From NCBI RefSeq assembly GCF_042662225.1, contig NZ_JBHSYQ010000001.1, forward strand, positions 62,001 through 126,000: DNA of 64,000 nucleotides. Reading direction: 5' to 3'. Below, in pieces: positions 42,219 through 49,795 of the stretch. The position numbers and the translations under genes are program-made. Position 1 is the stretch's first letter, and every line of letters begins with the position of its first letter. The notes under the pieces were generated by a model. The model saw only the letters and a program-made list of their open reading frames with translations, did not search any database and was not told the origin of the DNA. The stretch comes from Nibribacter roseus. GTDB taxonomy: Bacteria; Bacteroidota; Bacteroidia; Cytophagales; Hymenobacteraceae.

Positions 42219-42932
42219 TTGAAAATCAGAAGTTACAAAGGGCAAACCCGAATGCTGGTAGCAGTAGACTGCATTATCTTTGGGTTTGACGGGAACAATT
42301 TTAAAATACTACTAGCTCAAAAAAGCTTTGCCCCTGAGAAAGACAAGTACAGCTTAATGGGGGGCTTTATTTGGGCGGAGGAAACCGTGGAGGAAGCAGC
42401 ACAGCGCATTCTGAAGAGACTGACTGGGCTGGAGGGCGTTTACCTAGATCAAATTCATACCTTCAGTGCACCTGGCCGTGACCCAGTGGAGCGTACCATT
42501 TCCGTTGCTTTTGTAGCTTTGATTGACATTCATAAATACGAAAAGCAGATCATCCATGAGTACAACGCCGATTGGTTTCTGCTGCAAGACAAGCCCAAGC
42601 TAATCTTTGACCATGATGACATGGTAGACACCGCAAAAAAGTACCTGCGGTACAAGGCAGCCATGCACCCGCTTCTGTTTGAGCTGCTCCCTGAAAAATT
42701 TACCCTTCCGCAGCTGCAAGCGCTGTACGAAGGCCTCTATGAAACCAGCTTTGACAAGCGTAACTTCAGCCGGAAAGTGTTGTCGGCCGGAATTCTGATC
42801 AGGTTAGATGAGAAGGAAAAAGAGAGCTCTAAGAAGGGAGCCTACTATTTTACCTTAGATAAAAATAAATACCTTAACCCAAGCAAAGACTTCCTGAACC
42901 TGATCCCAAATCCGGAGAAGCATGTGTATTAG
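42219..42932 (+). CDS. Nudix-domain transcriptional regulator (NrtR/AraR-like)
   Basis: Protein of 237 aa. The N-terminal Nudix fold (about 8-150) has a Nudix box GGFIWAEETVEEAAQRILKR in which the catalytic REXXEE part is replaced by RILKRL, so hydrolase activity is unlikely. The C-terminal 80 residues (LPQLQALYEGLYETSFDKRN onward) match the winged-helix DNA-binding domain of NrtR-type regulators. In Bacteroides a protein of this kind, AraR, controls pentose use. Placement after galM suggests a sugar-sensing repressor here. It starts at a TTG (42219), giving MKIRSYKGQTRMLVAVD. Confidence 0.85.
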   Translation: MKIRSYKGQTRMLVAVDCIIFGFDGNNFKILLAQKSFAPEKDKYSLMGGFIWAEETVEEAAQRILKRLTGLEGVYLDQIHTFSAPGRDPVERTISVAFVALIDIHKYEKQIIHEYNADWFLLQDKPKLIFDHDDMVDTAKKYLRYKAAMHPLLFELLPEKFTLPQLQALYEGLYETSFDKRNFSRKVLSAGILIRLDEKEKESSKKGAYYFTLDKNKYLNPSKDFLNLIPNPEKHVY

Positions 42933-42970
42933 ACGTAGCTATCGATTCTGGTGAGAAAACCATCTATGCT

Positions 42971-44356
42971 CTACAGCCACTTAAACACCTTTCTCACCCA
43001 GTTTATTTTGTTTCCGTAAGGAGCGTAACGCAAGGCGGAATCTGGCCAGAAAGGCTTTTTCAGCACACTTTTAAAATGAGAAAAAGCTTCAAAGCTGGCC
43101 TTGCCGTGGTAGTTGCCTTGCCCACTCTCGCCTACGCCGCCAAAGGGCAGGTGGGGGTTGGCTAAATGAGAGATAGTATCGTTGAGGCAAACCCCACCAG
43201 AAGAGGTTTGGGTGAGCACTACCTGTTGTGCGGTTTTATCTTTTGAGAAAAAGTAAAGAGCCAACGGCTTAGGTCGGGCCTTTATTTCGGCAATAGCCTC
43301 CGGCAAGCTTTTAAAAGACAGCACCGGCAAAATTGGCCCAAAAATCTCTTCCTGCATGATTGGGTCTTGCCAGCTAACATTTTGCACTATTGTGGGCGCC
43401 AGGTAGAGTTGATCAGCATTGGCTTGCCCGCCATGGTACACCTCTGCCTTTTGCAATAAACTTGTTAGCCGCTGGAAATGCTTTTGGTTAATGATGCGGG
43501 CATAGTCTGGGCTGGCGGCGGGGTCAGGGCCGTAAAACTCATGAATGGCTTCTAGCAATTGGGCCAACAGTGGCTGCACCACTTTCTCCTGCACCAGCAA
43601 ATAGTCTGGCGCTACGCAGGTTTGGCCGGCATTCAGAAATTTTCCCCAGACAATCCGCTTGGCGGTAATTTTTAAATCAGCAGTTTGATCAATGATGCAC
43701 GGGCTTTTGCCGCCCAATTCCAACGTTACCGGAATTAGTTGCTTAGCTGCCGCTTGGGCTACAATTCGGCCAACAGGTACACTTCCCGTGAAAAAGATTT
43801 TGTCAAAGGGCAGTGCCAGCAAGGCCTGACTTATATCAGCTCCTCCCTGGGCAACGGTTATGTACTCAGCCGGAAAATGCTGCTGCACTATTCTGGCAAT
43901 GAGCTGGCTGGTGGCAGGCGTAAGTTCTGAAGGCTTCAGTATTGCGCAACAACCAGCCGCCATGGCTCCGAGCAAAGGTGATAAGGTGAGCTGAAACGGA
44001 TAATTCCAGGCCCCGATAATCAGAGACACGCCGTAAGGTTCTGGGTAAATGGCATCTTTGGAAGGGAAATTCAGCAAACTGGCCTTAACTTTTTTCGGCT
44101 TCATCCACTTGCCCAGGTGCTTTTGCAGAAACTTAATCTCAGAAAGCAGAATGGCAATTTCAGTGACATAGGTTTCAAAAGGAGGCTTTCCGAAATCAGA
44201 AGCCAGTGCGGAGATAATATTTTGCTCTTCTGCCCGTATTACTTGCTCCAGCCTATGCAACATGCTTTTTCTGAACGCAAGGCCTTTGGTATGGCCTGAC
44301 GTGAAATATGCTTTTTGGGCGTGGAGTAAAGAAGAAATATCTGGCGAAGTGTTCAT
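42971..44356 (-). CDS. aldehyde dehydrogenase family protein (ALDH3-like)
   Basis: NAD(P)-dependent enzyme of 461 aa oxidising aldehydes to acids. It contains the general-base Glu region PVTLELGGKSPCIID and the catalytic Cys in KFLNAGQTCVAPDYLLVQ. The conserved IMQEEIFGPILPVLSF binds cofactor, and HLPFGGVGESGQGNYHGKAS lies near the C-terminus. Length and the short C-terminal tail fit the class 3 fatty-aldehyde group. Possible substrates are lipid-derived aldehydes. ATG at 44356. Confidence 0.92.
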   Translation of the reverse strand: MNTSPDISSLLHAQKAYFTSGHTKGLAFRKSMLHRLEQVIRAEEQNIISALASDFGKPPFETYVTEIAILLSEIKFLQKHLGKWMKPKKVKASLLNFPSKDAIYPEPYGVSLIIGAWNYPFQLTLSPLLGAMAAGCCAILKPSELTPATSQLIARIVQQHFPAEYITVAQGGADISQALLALPFDKIFFTGSVPVGRIVAQAAAKQLIPVTLELGGKSPCIIDQTADLKITAKRIVWGKFLNAGQTCVAPDYLLVQEKVVQPLLAQLLEAIHEFYGPDPAASPDYARIINQKHFQRLTSLLQKAEVYHGGQANADQLYLAPTIVQNVSWQDPIMQEEIFGPILPVLSFKSLPEAIAEIKARPKPLALYFFSKDKTAQQVVLTQTSSGGVCLNDTISHLANPHLPFGGVGESGQGNYHGKASFEAFSHFKSVLKKPFWPDSALRYAPYGNKINWVRKVFKWL

Positions 44357-44447
44357 TATAAAAAAGCGATAGTTGCTCTAAAGGTATACGCTGTTTGGCC
44401 CGTGCAGATGAGCTGTGTTAAATTTTTTGGGTCAGGGTGGTGCGTAT

Positions 44448-44485
44448 CGTTTTTCGGCTATTTTTGCGAAAACAAGCCAAAAACG
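44448..44485. repeat. dispersed palindrome, copy 19
   Basis: CGTTTTTCGGCTATTTTTGC pairs with GAAAACAAGCCAAAAACG. It lies between divergent genes (aldehyde dehydrogenase and the acidic protein). Confidence 0.8.
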
Positions 44486-44608
44486 CAATAGGTAAATATT
44501 AAGCAAAAAGTTTTGTGTATCTCCTAACCACTTTAGGTCCTAGATGCGTAAAAACGGAAACTGCACCCTCGGGCGGCAATTTAACTAGAAGCTAAAACAG
44601 ACAAAGAT

Positions 44609-45082
44609 ATGGCACCACGCACCAATTACGACGACGAATACGGCTACGACGACGACGATCTGAACAACAGCCATTTTGATGACGAATTCTCTTTTGACGA
44701 TGACGACGATGAACTTGGCGGCGGCAAGGGCAGTGTTGGCTTAGACGATGACGAGGAAGTAAACCTGCCGTACGAGGGAGAGCTTTTTAACGAGATGCTT
44801 AGCAAGCTGCATGGTACTCTTATCATGTATGGCGAGGACGACCCTGCCATGATGGACCTGCAAGCCGAGCTGCTTCAGATTGACTCAGAAAAAGATGAAG
44901 TGGTAGATGACATGTTCTATTTAGAGGAGGCCAGCCAGATTGCTAAAATCCTGAAAAGACACGTAAGCGCCTCGCCTAAGATCAAAGAGATTCATGACAA
45001 TTTCATGAAAGACATTACCCGTTTCAGTGATGAGTCTGCTGAAGGCCACGTGGGTGATTACTATTTGGAAGACGAGGAGTAG
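44609..45082 (+). CDS. very acidic protein of unknown function
   Basis: 157 aa, no signal peptide, no cysteine. The first 55 residues are Asp/Glu-rich with several DDDD runs and look disordered. Residues about 55-145 are helical (NEMLSKLHGTLIMYGEDDPA, EEASQIAKILKRHVSASPKI). I do not recognise a named family. An acidic tail plus helical domain could bind basic proteins, but this is speculation. Single gene followed by palindrome copy 20 and a bidirectional terminator. Confidence 0.75.
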   Translation: MAPRTNYDDEYGYDDDDLNNSHFDDEFSFDDDDDELGGGKGSVGLDDDEEVNLPYEGELFNEMLSKLHGTLIMYGEDDPAMMDLQAELLQIDSEKDEVVDDMFYLEEASQIAKILKRHVSASPKIKEIHDNFMKDITRFSDESAEGHVGDYYLEDEE

Positions 45083-45093
45083 AAAACAGATTC

Positions 45094-45133
45094 GTGTTTT
45101 GGGCCTGTTTTCAGGAAAACAGTCCCAAAACAG
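45094..45133. repeat. dispersed palindrome, copy 20
   Basis: GTTTTGGGCCTGTTTTCAGG pairs with AAAACAGTCCCAAAACAG, nearly perfect. It is downstream of the acidic protein. Confidence 0.85.
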
Positions 45134-45149
45134 GATAGGCGCCTGTGAT

Positions 45150-45198
45150 TATATAAAAAGAGCGCGGTACCCCTCAGGTGCCGCGCTCTTTTTATATA
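45150..45198. terminator. bidirectional terminator
   Basis: TATATAAAAAGAGCGCGG pairs with CCGCGCTCTTTTTATATA within 22-bp arms (45150-45171 and 45177-45198) that have one mismatch. It lies between the acidic protein and the minus-strand T9SS remnant. Confidence 0.88.
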
Positions 45199-45209
45199 GG
45201 TAGTTTCTG

Positions 45210-45550
45210 CTACTGTTTGACCACCCTGGTGGTGTTTTCGAAATCCGCTCCGCTTACTCTCATTATGTAAGAGCCGGCCGCCAACTGCTTTGGTCAACCT
45301 GCTGGTTTGCGCCTATCTCCAACTGCTTGGTAGAGGCCAGCTTTCCTTCCCCTACTTTGCCTATAGAAGCAGCCTGAGCTTCAAGAAAGTCCAGAATACC
45401 ATCATTGTCAGCGTCAATGTCCATGAAATCTTTATAACTGCCTCCGTCTGTATCTGGCATAGCGAAGATAGACGTACCATCTGCTTTCAAAGAATTCAAA
45501 GGAATGCCTGAACTGTTCACCCTACCAGTTATAACGCCGGCGCATAGTTG
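45210..45550 (-). pseudogene. remnant of a T9SS-secreted surface protein
   Basis: Minus-strand fragments of a larger gene. From 45550, where an in-frame stop blocks extension, the frame reads GVITGRVNSSGIPLN and DGGSYKDFMDIDADNDGILD, a calcium-binding thrombospondin type 3-like segment. Near 45290 the sense jumps frame to QLAAGSYIMRVSGADFENTT and RVVKQ-stop, the end of a T9SS type A sorting domain. AGCAGTTGG occurs at both sides of the jump, suggesting a deletion between short direct repeats. The 5' part of the gene is missing. Confidence 0.6.
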
Positions 45551-45792
45551 TTAAATAGTATTTGTAAGGATTAAACTTTGTTGGGCGCGTCAAAACCTGC
45601 TGTAGGTAGGAGAGGGGGTAATTATTTTGTGATAGTTAAGAAGGAGCTCGGGCTTACATGTTGCATTGTCTGGCTAATAAGTAGAAGAAGCCTGCAGCTA
45701 TTTACTGGTGCTGGGTATAGGTAAGTTAGGTGCCTTGGTATCAGAAGGATTGAAAGTATCTGTTAACTTACCAGTTCTTTTAAATTTACTGT

Positions 45793-46164
45793 ATGAAGCC
45801 AATCTATACTATTTTGTTGCTCAGCCTGTCTAACTTGTTCATGACTTTTGCCTGGTATGGGCACCTGTATTTCAAGAAAATAACCTGGTTGCAGAAGCTG
45901 GGGCTGGTGAGCGTTATATTAATTAGCTGGGGTTTGGCGTTCTTTGAATATATATTCCAGGTGCCGGCCAACAAAATAGGCTTCCAAGGGAACGGTGGCC
46001 CTTTCTCGCTCTTCGAGCTGAAGACACTGCAAGAAGTAATATCGCTGACTGTGTTTACTTTGGTATCGGTATATGTCTTTAAATCAGAGCGCCTGGCGTG
46101 GAACCATGTGGTAGGATTTGTTTTGTTGGTGCTGGCAGTGTTCTTCGTGTTTAAGAAGTGGTAA
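45793..46164 (+). CDS. DUF486 (DMT superfamily) membrane protein
   Basis: Small membrane protein of 123 aa with four transmembrane helices. Family landmarks are MTFAWYGHLYFKK near residue 18, ISWGLAFFEYIFQVPANKIG near 46, and the LQEVISLTVFTLVSVYVF helix. Short four-helix proteins of this group are usually annotated DUF486 or DMT-type; the transported substrate is unknown. It is followed by moxR 51 bp later on the same strand, possibly by chance. Confidence 0.85.
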   Translation: MKPIYTILLLSLSNLFMTFAWYGHLYFKKITWLQKLGLVSVILISWGLAFFEYIFQVPANKIGFQGNGGPFSLFELKTLQEVISLTVFTLVSVYVFKSERLAWNHVVGFVLLVLAVFFVFKKW

Positions 46165-46215
46165 GCATGGCGAGTATCAGCTAGATTGCCTACCTTCGTT
46201 TTTTAACCCAAAGAA

Positions 46216-47208
46216 ATGCAGACGGAAGAACTAACATACCAAGAGAAAATCCGGGAGCACCAGCTTAAAATAAAGCAAGTGTTCCGTGAGATGGGCAAGG
46301 TGGTGGTAGGGCAACAGTATATGGTTAACCGCCTGCTCATTGGTTTATTCACCAACGGACATATTTTATTGGAAGGCGTACCTGGCTTGGCCAAAACCCT
46401 TACCATTAATACCCTGGCCAAGGTGCTTCACCTCAACTTTCAGCGTATACAGTTTACGCCAGATTTGCTGCCTTCTGATTTGGTGGGCACCATGATCTAT
46501 AACCAAAATTCCAGTGCGTTTGAAGTAAAGAAAGGCCCTATTTTCGCTAACCTGATCTTAGCAGACGAAGTAAACCGCTCACCTGCCAAAGTGCAGAGCG
46601 CGTTGCTGGAGGCCATGCAGGAGAAGCAGGTGACAATTGGCGAAAAGACCTATCGTTTAGATTTGCCTTTTCTGGTGCTGGCAACCCAAAATCCAGTGGA
46701 GCAGGAAGGAACTTATCCGCTGCCTGAAGCTCAAGTAGACCGGTTCATGATGAAAGTTTACGTTGATTATCTTTCTAAAGCCGATGAGCTGGAGGTAATG
46801 CGGCGTATGTCAAACCTCTCATATAACAGTACTGTGAACACAGTGCTTACCAAACAAGATATCTTTGACATCAGAAACGAAATAAACCAGGTTCAGATTT
46901 CAGAAACGCTGGAGCGCTACATCATAGAATTAGTCTTCGCCACCCGTCATCCCGCTGACTATGACCTGGCTGATTTTGCCCAATACCTGCAGTTTGGTGT
47001 ATCGCCAAGGGCGAGCATTGCCTTGAACCTGGCTGCTAAGGCCGTGGCGTTCTTTGATGAACGGGATTATGTGCTGCCAGAAGATATCAAAGAGATTGCC
47101 TCAGACGTGTTGAGCCACCGTGTTATTCTGAATTATGAGGCCGAGGCAGACAATGTGCAAACCAAAGACTTTGTAGAAGCCATTCTTCGCAAAGTGCCTA
47201 TTAGCTAA
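46216..47208 (+). CDS. MoxR-family AAA ATPase
   Basis: AAA+ ATPase of 330 aa. Walker A is GVPGLAKT (about 58-65), Walker B is LILADEVNR (about 114-122) and sensor 1 is LVLATQNPVEQEGTYPLPEA. The C-terminal lid ends in VSPRASIALNLAAKAVAFFD. MoxR ATPases act as chaperones for assembly of metallo- or surface proteins and usually sit next to DUF58 and VWA genes; none is present here, so this is a stand-alone copy. Confidence 0.93.
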   Translation: MQTEELTYQEKIREHQLKIKQVFREMGKVVVGQQYMVNRLLIGLFTNGHILLEGVPGLAKTLTINTLAKVLHLNFQRIQFTPDLLPSDLVGTMIYNQNSSAFEVKKGPIFANLILADEVNRSPAKVQSALLEAMQEKQVTIGEKTYRLDLPFLVLATQNPVEQEGTYPLPEAQVDRFMMKVYVDYLSKADELEVMRRMSNLSYNSTVNTVLTKQDIFDIRNEINQVQISETLERYIIELVFATRHPADYDLADFAQYLQFGVSPRASIALNLAAKAVAFFDERDYVLPEDIKEIASDVLSHRVILNYEAEADNVQTKDFVEAILRKVPIS

Positions 47209-47224
47209 TAAAGTTAACTTCATG

Positions 47225-47263
47225 AAAAACAAAGGGCAGCCTAACCAGCTGCCCTTTGTTTTT
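47225..47263 (+). terminator. terminator of moxR
   Basis: Perfect 16-bp stem, 5' arm AAAAACAAAGGGCAGC, 7-nt loop, 3' arm ending in TTTTT. The last bases are shared with palindrome copy 21. Confidence 0.92.
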
Positions 47264-47295
47264 GCCCTGTTTTCTAAAAAAGAGGCCATAATCAG
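47258..47295. repeat. dispersed palindrome, copy 21 (degenerate)
   Basis: GTTTTTGCCCTGTTTTC pairs with AAAAAAGAGGCCATAATCAG. It joins the moxR terminator. Confidence 0.6.
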
Positions 47296-47511
47296 CTAAA
47301 AGTCCATGATTAGGCTGATGAGGGAGTAAGTGTATCAGGTGATTCTAATAATTCACCGAGGATTTAGGACAGTTCGTAGACGGCTACTAGAATTTGTCGA
47401 GGAGAAAAGGGGATTTGTCCAGCGGGGGTAAGCAGTTATCTAATCTTAAAAAACAGGGTGCAATTGAGCTATACCTTTGTGATAACAAAAAAGGAAATAA
47501 ACGCTTTACCC

Positions 47512-47865
47512 ATGAAAAACTTTACTCTAGCCCTTGTTCTTACCCTTTCTATGGTTGGTGCAGCCTTCGCACATTCAGTACCAGCTACTAAAGAAAATAA
47601 TCTTGTGGTAAACCGTCAGTTGATTAAGGTATTATCCTTGTCTGAAGGGCAATACATTAAACTGAAAGGTCTAGAGAAAATGAAAAAGCAAGAAGTGGAG
47701 GAAGCACATATAGTAGCCAAAGGTATTGAGCTGGAGCTACTGCTGGAGCAAATTAATACTAGGTTTGAAGAAGGATTTTTAAACTTATTGAAACCAGCTC
47801 AGCAAACGGTCTATCTTTCTTTGCAGAATGAGATATCGAAGTCTAATACCTTAGTGTTAAAATAA
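47512..47865 (+). CDS. small exported helical protein
   Basis: 117-residue protein starting at the ATG at 47512, which begins the signal peptide MKNFTLALVLTLSMVGAAFA; an upstream frame start is not protein-like. The mature part is helical and charged: LSLSEGQYIKLKGLEKMKKQ and LLKPAQQTVYLSLQNEISK. The spacing of LSxxQ / LKPAQ segments resembles Spy/CpxP-type periplasmic proteins and the interrupted gene at 9468. Function unknown. Two consecutive hairpins follow. Confidence 0.75.
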   Translation: MKNFTLALVLTLSMVGAAFAHSVPATKENNLVVNRQLIKVLSLSEGQYIKLKGLEKMKKQEVEEAHIVAKGIELELLLEQINTRFEEGFLNLLKPAQQTVYLSLQNEISKSNTLVLK

Positions 47866-47892
47866 CAGATTTTTTTCATATATAGTTAGGTT

Positions 47893-47924
47893 AAAAAGAC
47901 ACTCTTCTGGAGTGTCTTTTTTTT
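47893..47924 (+). terminator. terminator after the small exported protein
   Basis: AAAAAGACACTC pairs with GAGTGTCTTTTT and is followed by a long T run. Confidence 0.92.
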
Positions 47925-47937
47925 GACTATTGGATAA

Positions 47938-48002
47938 GCCCTACCGCATTTTAGTTCTGGTTTCCGGGAAACAGATCTAAAACGCGGTAGGGCTTTTTTT
48001 TA
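47938..48002. repeat. dispersed palindrome, copy 22, built into a second terminator
   Basis: The palindrome core GCATTTTAGTTCTGGTTTCC with its partner is extended by outer arms GCCCTACCGC / GCGGTAGGGC (47938-47993) and followed by eight T residues. This copy has the full form of an intrinsic terminator. Confidence 0.85.
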
Positions 48003-48307
48003 TTTCTAAAGCCATTCTATCACCCTTATATTCCCTCTAATATACCATTTGTATTAAAATTAAACTTAATTATTTGATATTCAAAATATTACAAATTGAT
48101 TAACCTAGAGATAACATTAGTCGCCTAAACTTAACAATTGGTTAAAGGATGGTTAATTATAGGGTAAAGTCATAGCTCTACTTTTGTCTCAAACAAAAAA
48201 ACATTGAAGGCTGTGGGGTGTCTGCCTTTTGCCCGCTCTGATAAGGCGAAGCTAAAAAGATGCTCCTAAAGACACTGAATAAACCCTTATTTTTTTATTA
48301 CTGAGAC
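48003..48307. other. AT-rich leader region of the beta-helix lipoprotein gene
   Basis: About 300 bp of AT-rich sequence. TACTTTTG at 48179-48186 fits the TAnnTTTG -7 element but lacks an obvious TTG at the right distance. The leader would be about 115 nt. Confidence 0.45.
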
Positions 48308-49705
48308 ATGAAAAAAACGAACAAATTCTTATTCTCACTGTTAATGGCAGGTTCTGTTCTGTCGTTCACTTCTTGTGATGATGATGATCCGATTGACGAG
48401 CAGGTAGAGCAAGGTGAGGAAATTGTAATCACGAGTTCCGCCCAAGGTGTGGGTACAACTAAATGGACTGCTAACAACACTTATATATTAGATGGCTTGG
48501 TGTTCGTGAACGATGGCCAAACTTTGACTATTGAACCAGGAACTGTGATCAAAGGTATGCCGGGGGATGCAGAAGAAGCAAGTGCTTTAGTAGTAGCTCG
48601 CGGTGGTAAGATTATGGCAGAAGGCACTGCTGAAAAACCAATCATTTTTACTGCTGAGGAAGATGACCTTAGCAGGACAGATGATATGCCTTTAGATGCC
48701 AACGGACGTTGGGGTGGTGTAATTATTTTAGGTAAAGCCACTATCAATAGAACTGGCGGTGAAGCCTCTATTGAAGGTATCTCTCCTTTAGAAACTAGAG
48801 GTATCTATGGTGGTACCAATGATGCTGACAACTCAGGTGTCTTCAAATATGTGTCTATCCGTCACGCCGGCACTCTAATTGGGGCTAATAATGAAATCAA
48901 CGGCCTGACCATGGGTGGTGTTGGTTCAGGAACTAAAATTGAGTACGTAGAAGTTTTCTCAAACCAAGACGACGGATTTGAGTGGTTTGGCGGAACTGTA
49001 AATACTAAATACTTGGTATCCGCCTTCTGTGGTGACGATATGTTTGACTATGACCAAGGCTGGAGAGGTAATAACCAATTTTGGTTCGGTATTTACAACA
49101 GCAACTCAGGTGGAACAGGTGGAGAATTTGACGGTGGATCAAATCCAGATGACGTAACTCCTTTCTCTATTCCAACCATCTACAACGCTACTATCATTGG
49201 TAGCGGAAACAAAGCTGGCCAGAACGCAGTTATGTTGGTAGACAACGCTGGCGGTAAAATCCGTAACAGCATCTTCGCTGAATTTACCGGTGGTATTGTG
49301 GTGGAAGACCTTACTGATCCAAATATCGGTGACAGCCGCGCCAGACTTGAGGCCGGTGATCTAGATTTCAAAAACAACATCTTTGCTAAAGTAAACAACA
49401 ACACCTTTGCCGGTATAACTAGTGTAGCCGCTAATCAAGGTTACCTGTTAACACATCTTGAGGCTAGTGCCAACGGCAACCGTGTGTCTTCTGATAATGT
49501 GTTTGGAGGCGTAAGCAGAACTAACAACAAAGGTCTAAACCCGCTGCTTCCTACTGGTAGCATTGCCTTAACTGGTGCTGGTGCCTTACCTAGTAATACC
49601 AACAATTTCATTTGGACCCCAGCTAACTATGTAGGTGCATTTGATGGTACCAACAACTGGATGAAGGGCTGGACTTACCTTGACAAATTAGGTTACCTGA
49701 AATAA
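48308..49705 (+). CDS. beta-helix-like lipoprotein paired with a TonB receptor
   Basis: Protein of 465 aa, lipobox at Cys23 (VLSFTSC) followed by DDDD, so surface- or membrane-anchored. The mature protein has repeated GRWGGVIILGKATINR, GVFKYVSIRHAGTLIG and TKIEYVEVFSNQDDGFEWFG units typical of right-handed parallel beta-helices. Aromatic and Asp-rich loops (FDYDQGWRGNNQFWF) suggest ligand binding. The TonB-dependent receptor gene follows after 90 bp, a pair I recall as recurrent in Bacteroidota. Together they probably capture and import one nutrient, identity unknown. Confidence 0.8.
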   Translation: MKKTNKFLFSLLMAGSVLSFTSCDDDDPIDEQVEQGEEIVITSSAQGVGTTKWTANNTYILDGLVFVNDGQTLTIEPGTVIKGMPGDAEEASALVVARGGKIMAEGTAEKPIIFTAEEDDLSRTDDMPLDANGRWGGVIILGKATINRTGGEASIEGISPLETRGIYGGTNDADNSGVFKYVSIRHAGTLIGANNEINGLTMGGVGSGTKIEYVEVFSNQDDGFEWFGGTVNTKYLVSAFCGDDMFDYDQGWRGNNQFWFGIYNSNSGGTGGEFDGGSNPDDVTPFSIPTIYNATIIGSGNKAGQNAVMLVDNAGGKIRNSIFAEFTGGIVVEDLTDPNIGDSRARLEAGDLDFKNNIFAKVNNNTFAGITSVAANQGYLLTHLEASANGNRVSSDNVFGGVSRTNNKGLNPLLPTGSIALTGAGALPSNTNNFIWTPANYVGAFDGTNNWMKGWTYLDKLGYLK

Positions 49706-49712
49706 CACTTAA

Positions 49713-49763
49713 GTGGGTGCAGCTGCCAAGACTAAACTTACCGGCGGCTGCACTCACTCTTTT
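49713..49763 (+). terminator. hairpin between the lipoprotein and receptor genes
   Basis: GTGGGTGCAGCTGCC (49713-49727) pairs with GGCGGCTGCACTCAC (49743-49757) with two mismatches, then TCTTTTT. It probably reduces read-through, giving more lipoprotein than receptor. Confidence 0.6.
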
Positions 49764-49795
49764 TGTAAGATTTTCTCACCCAATCTCTTAATATT

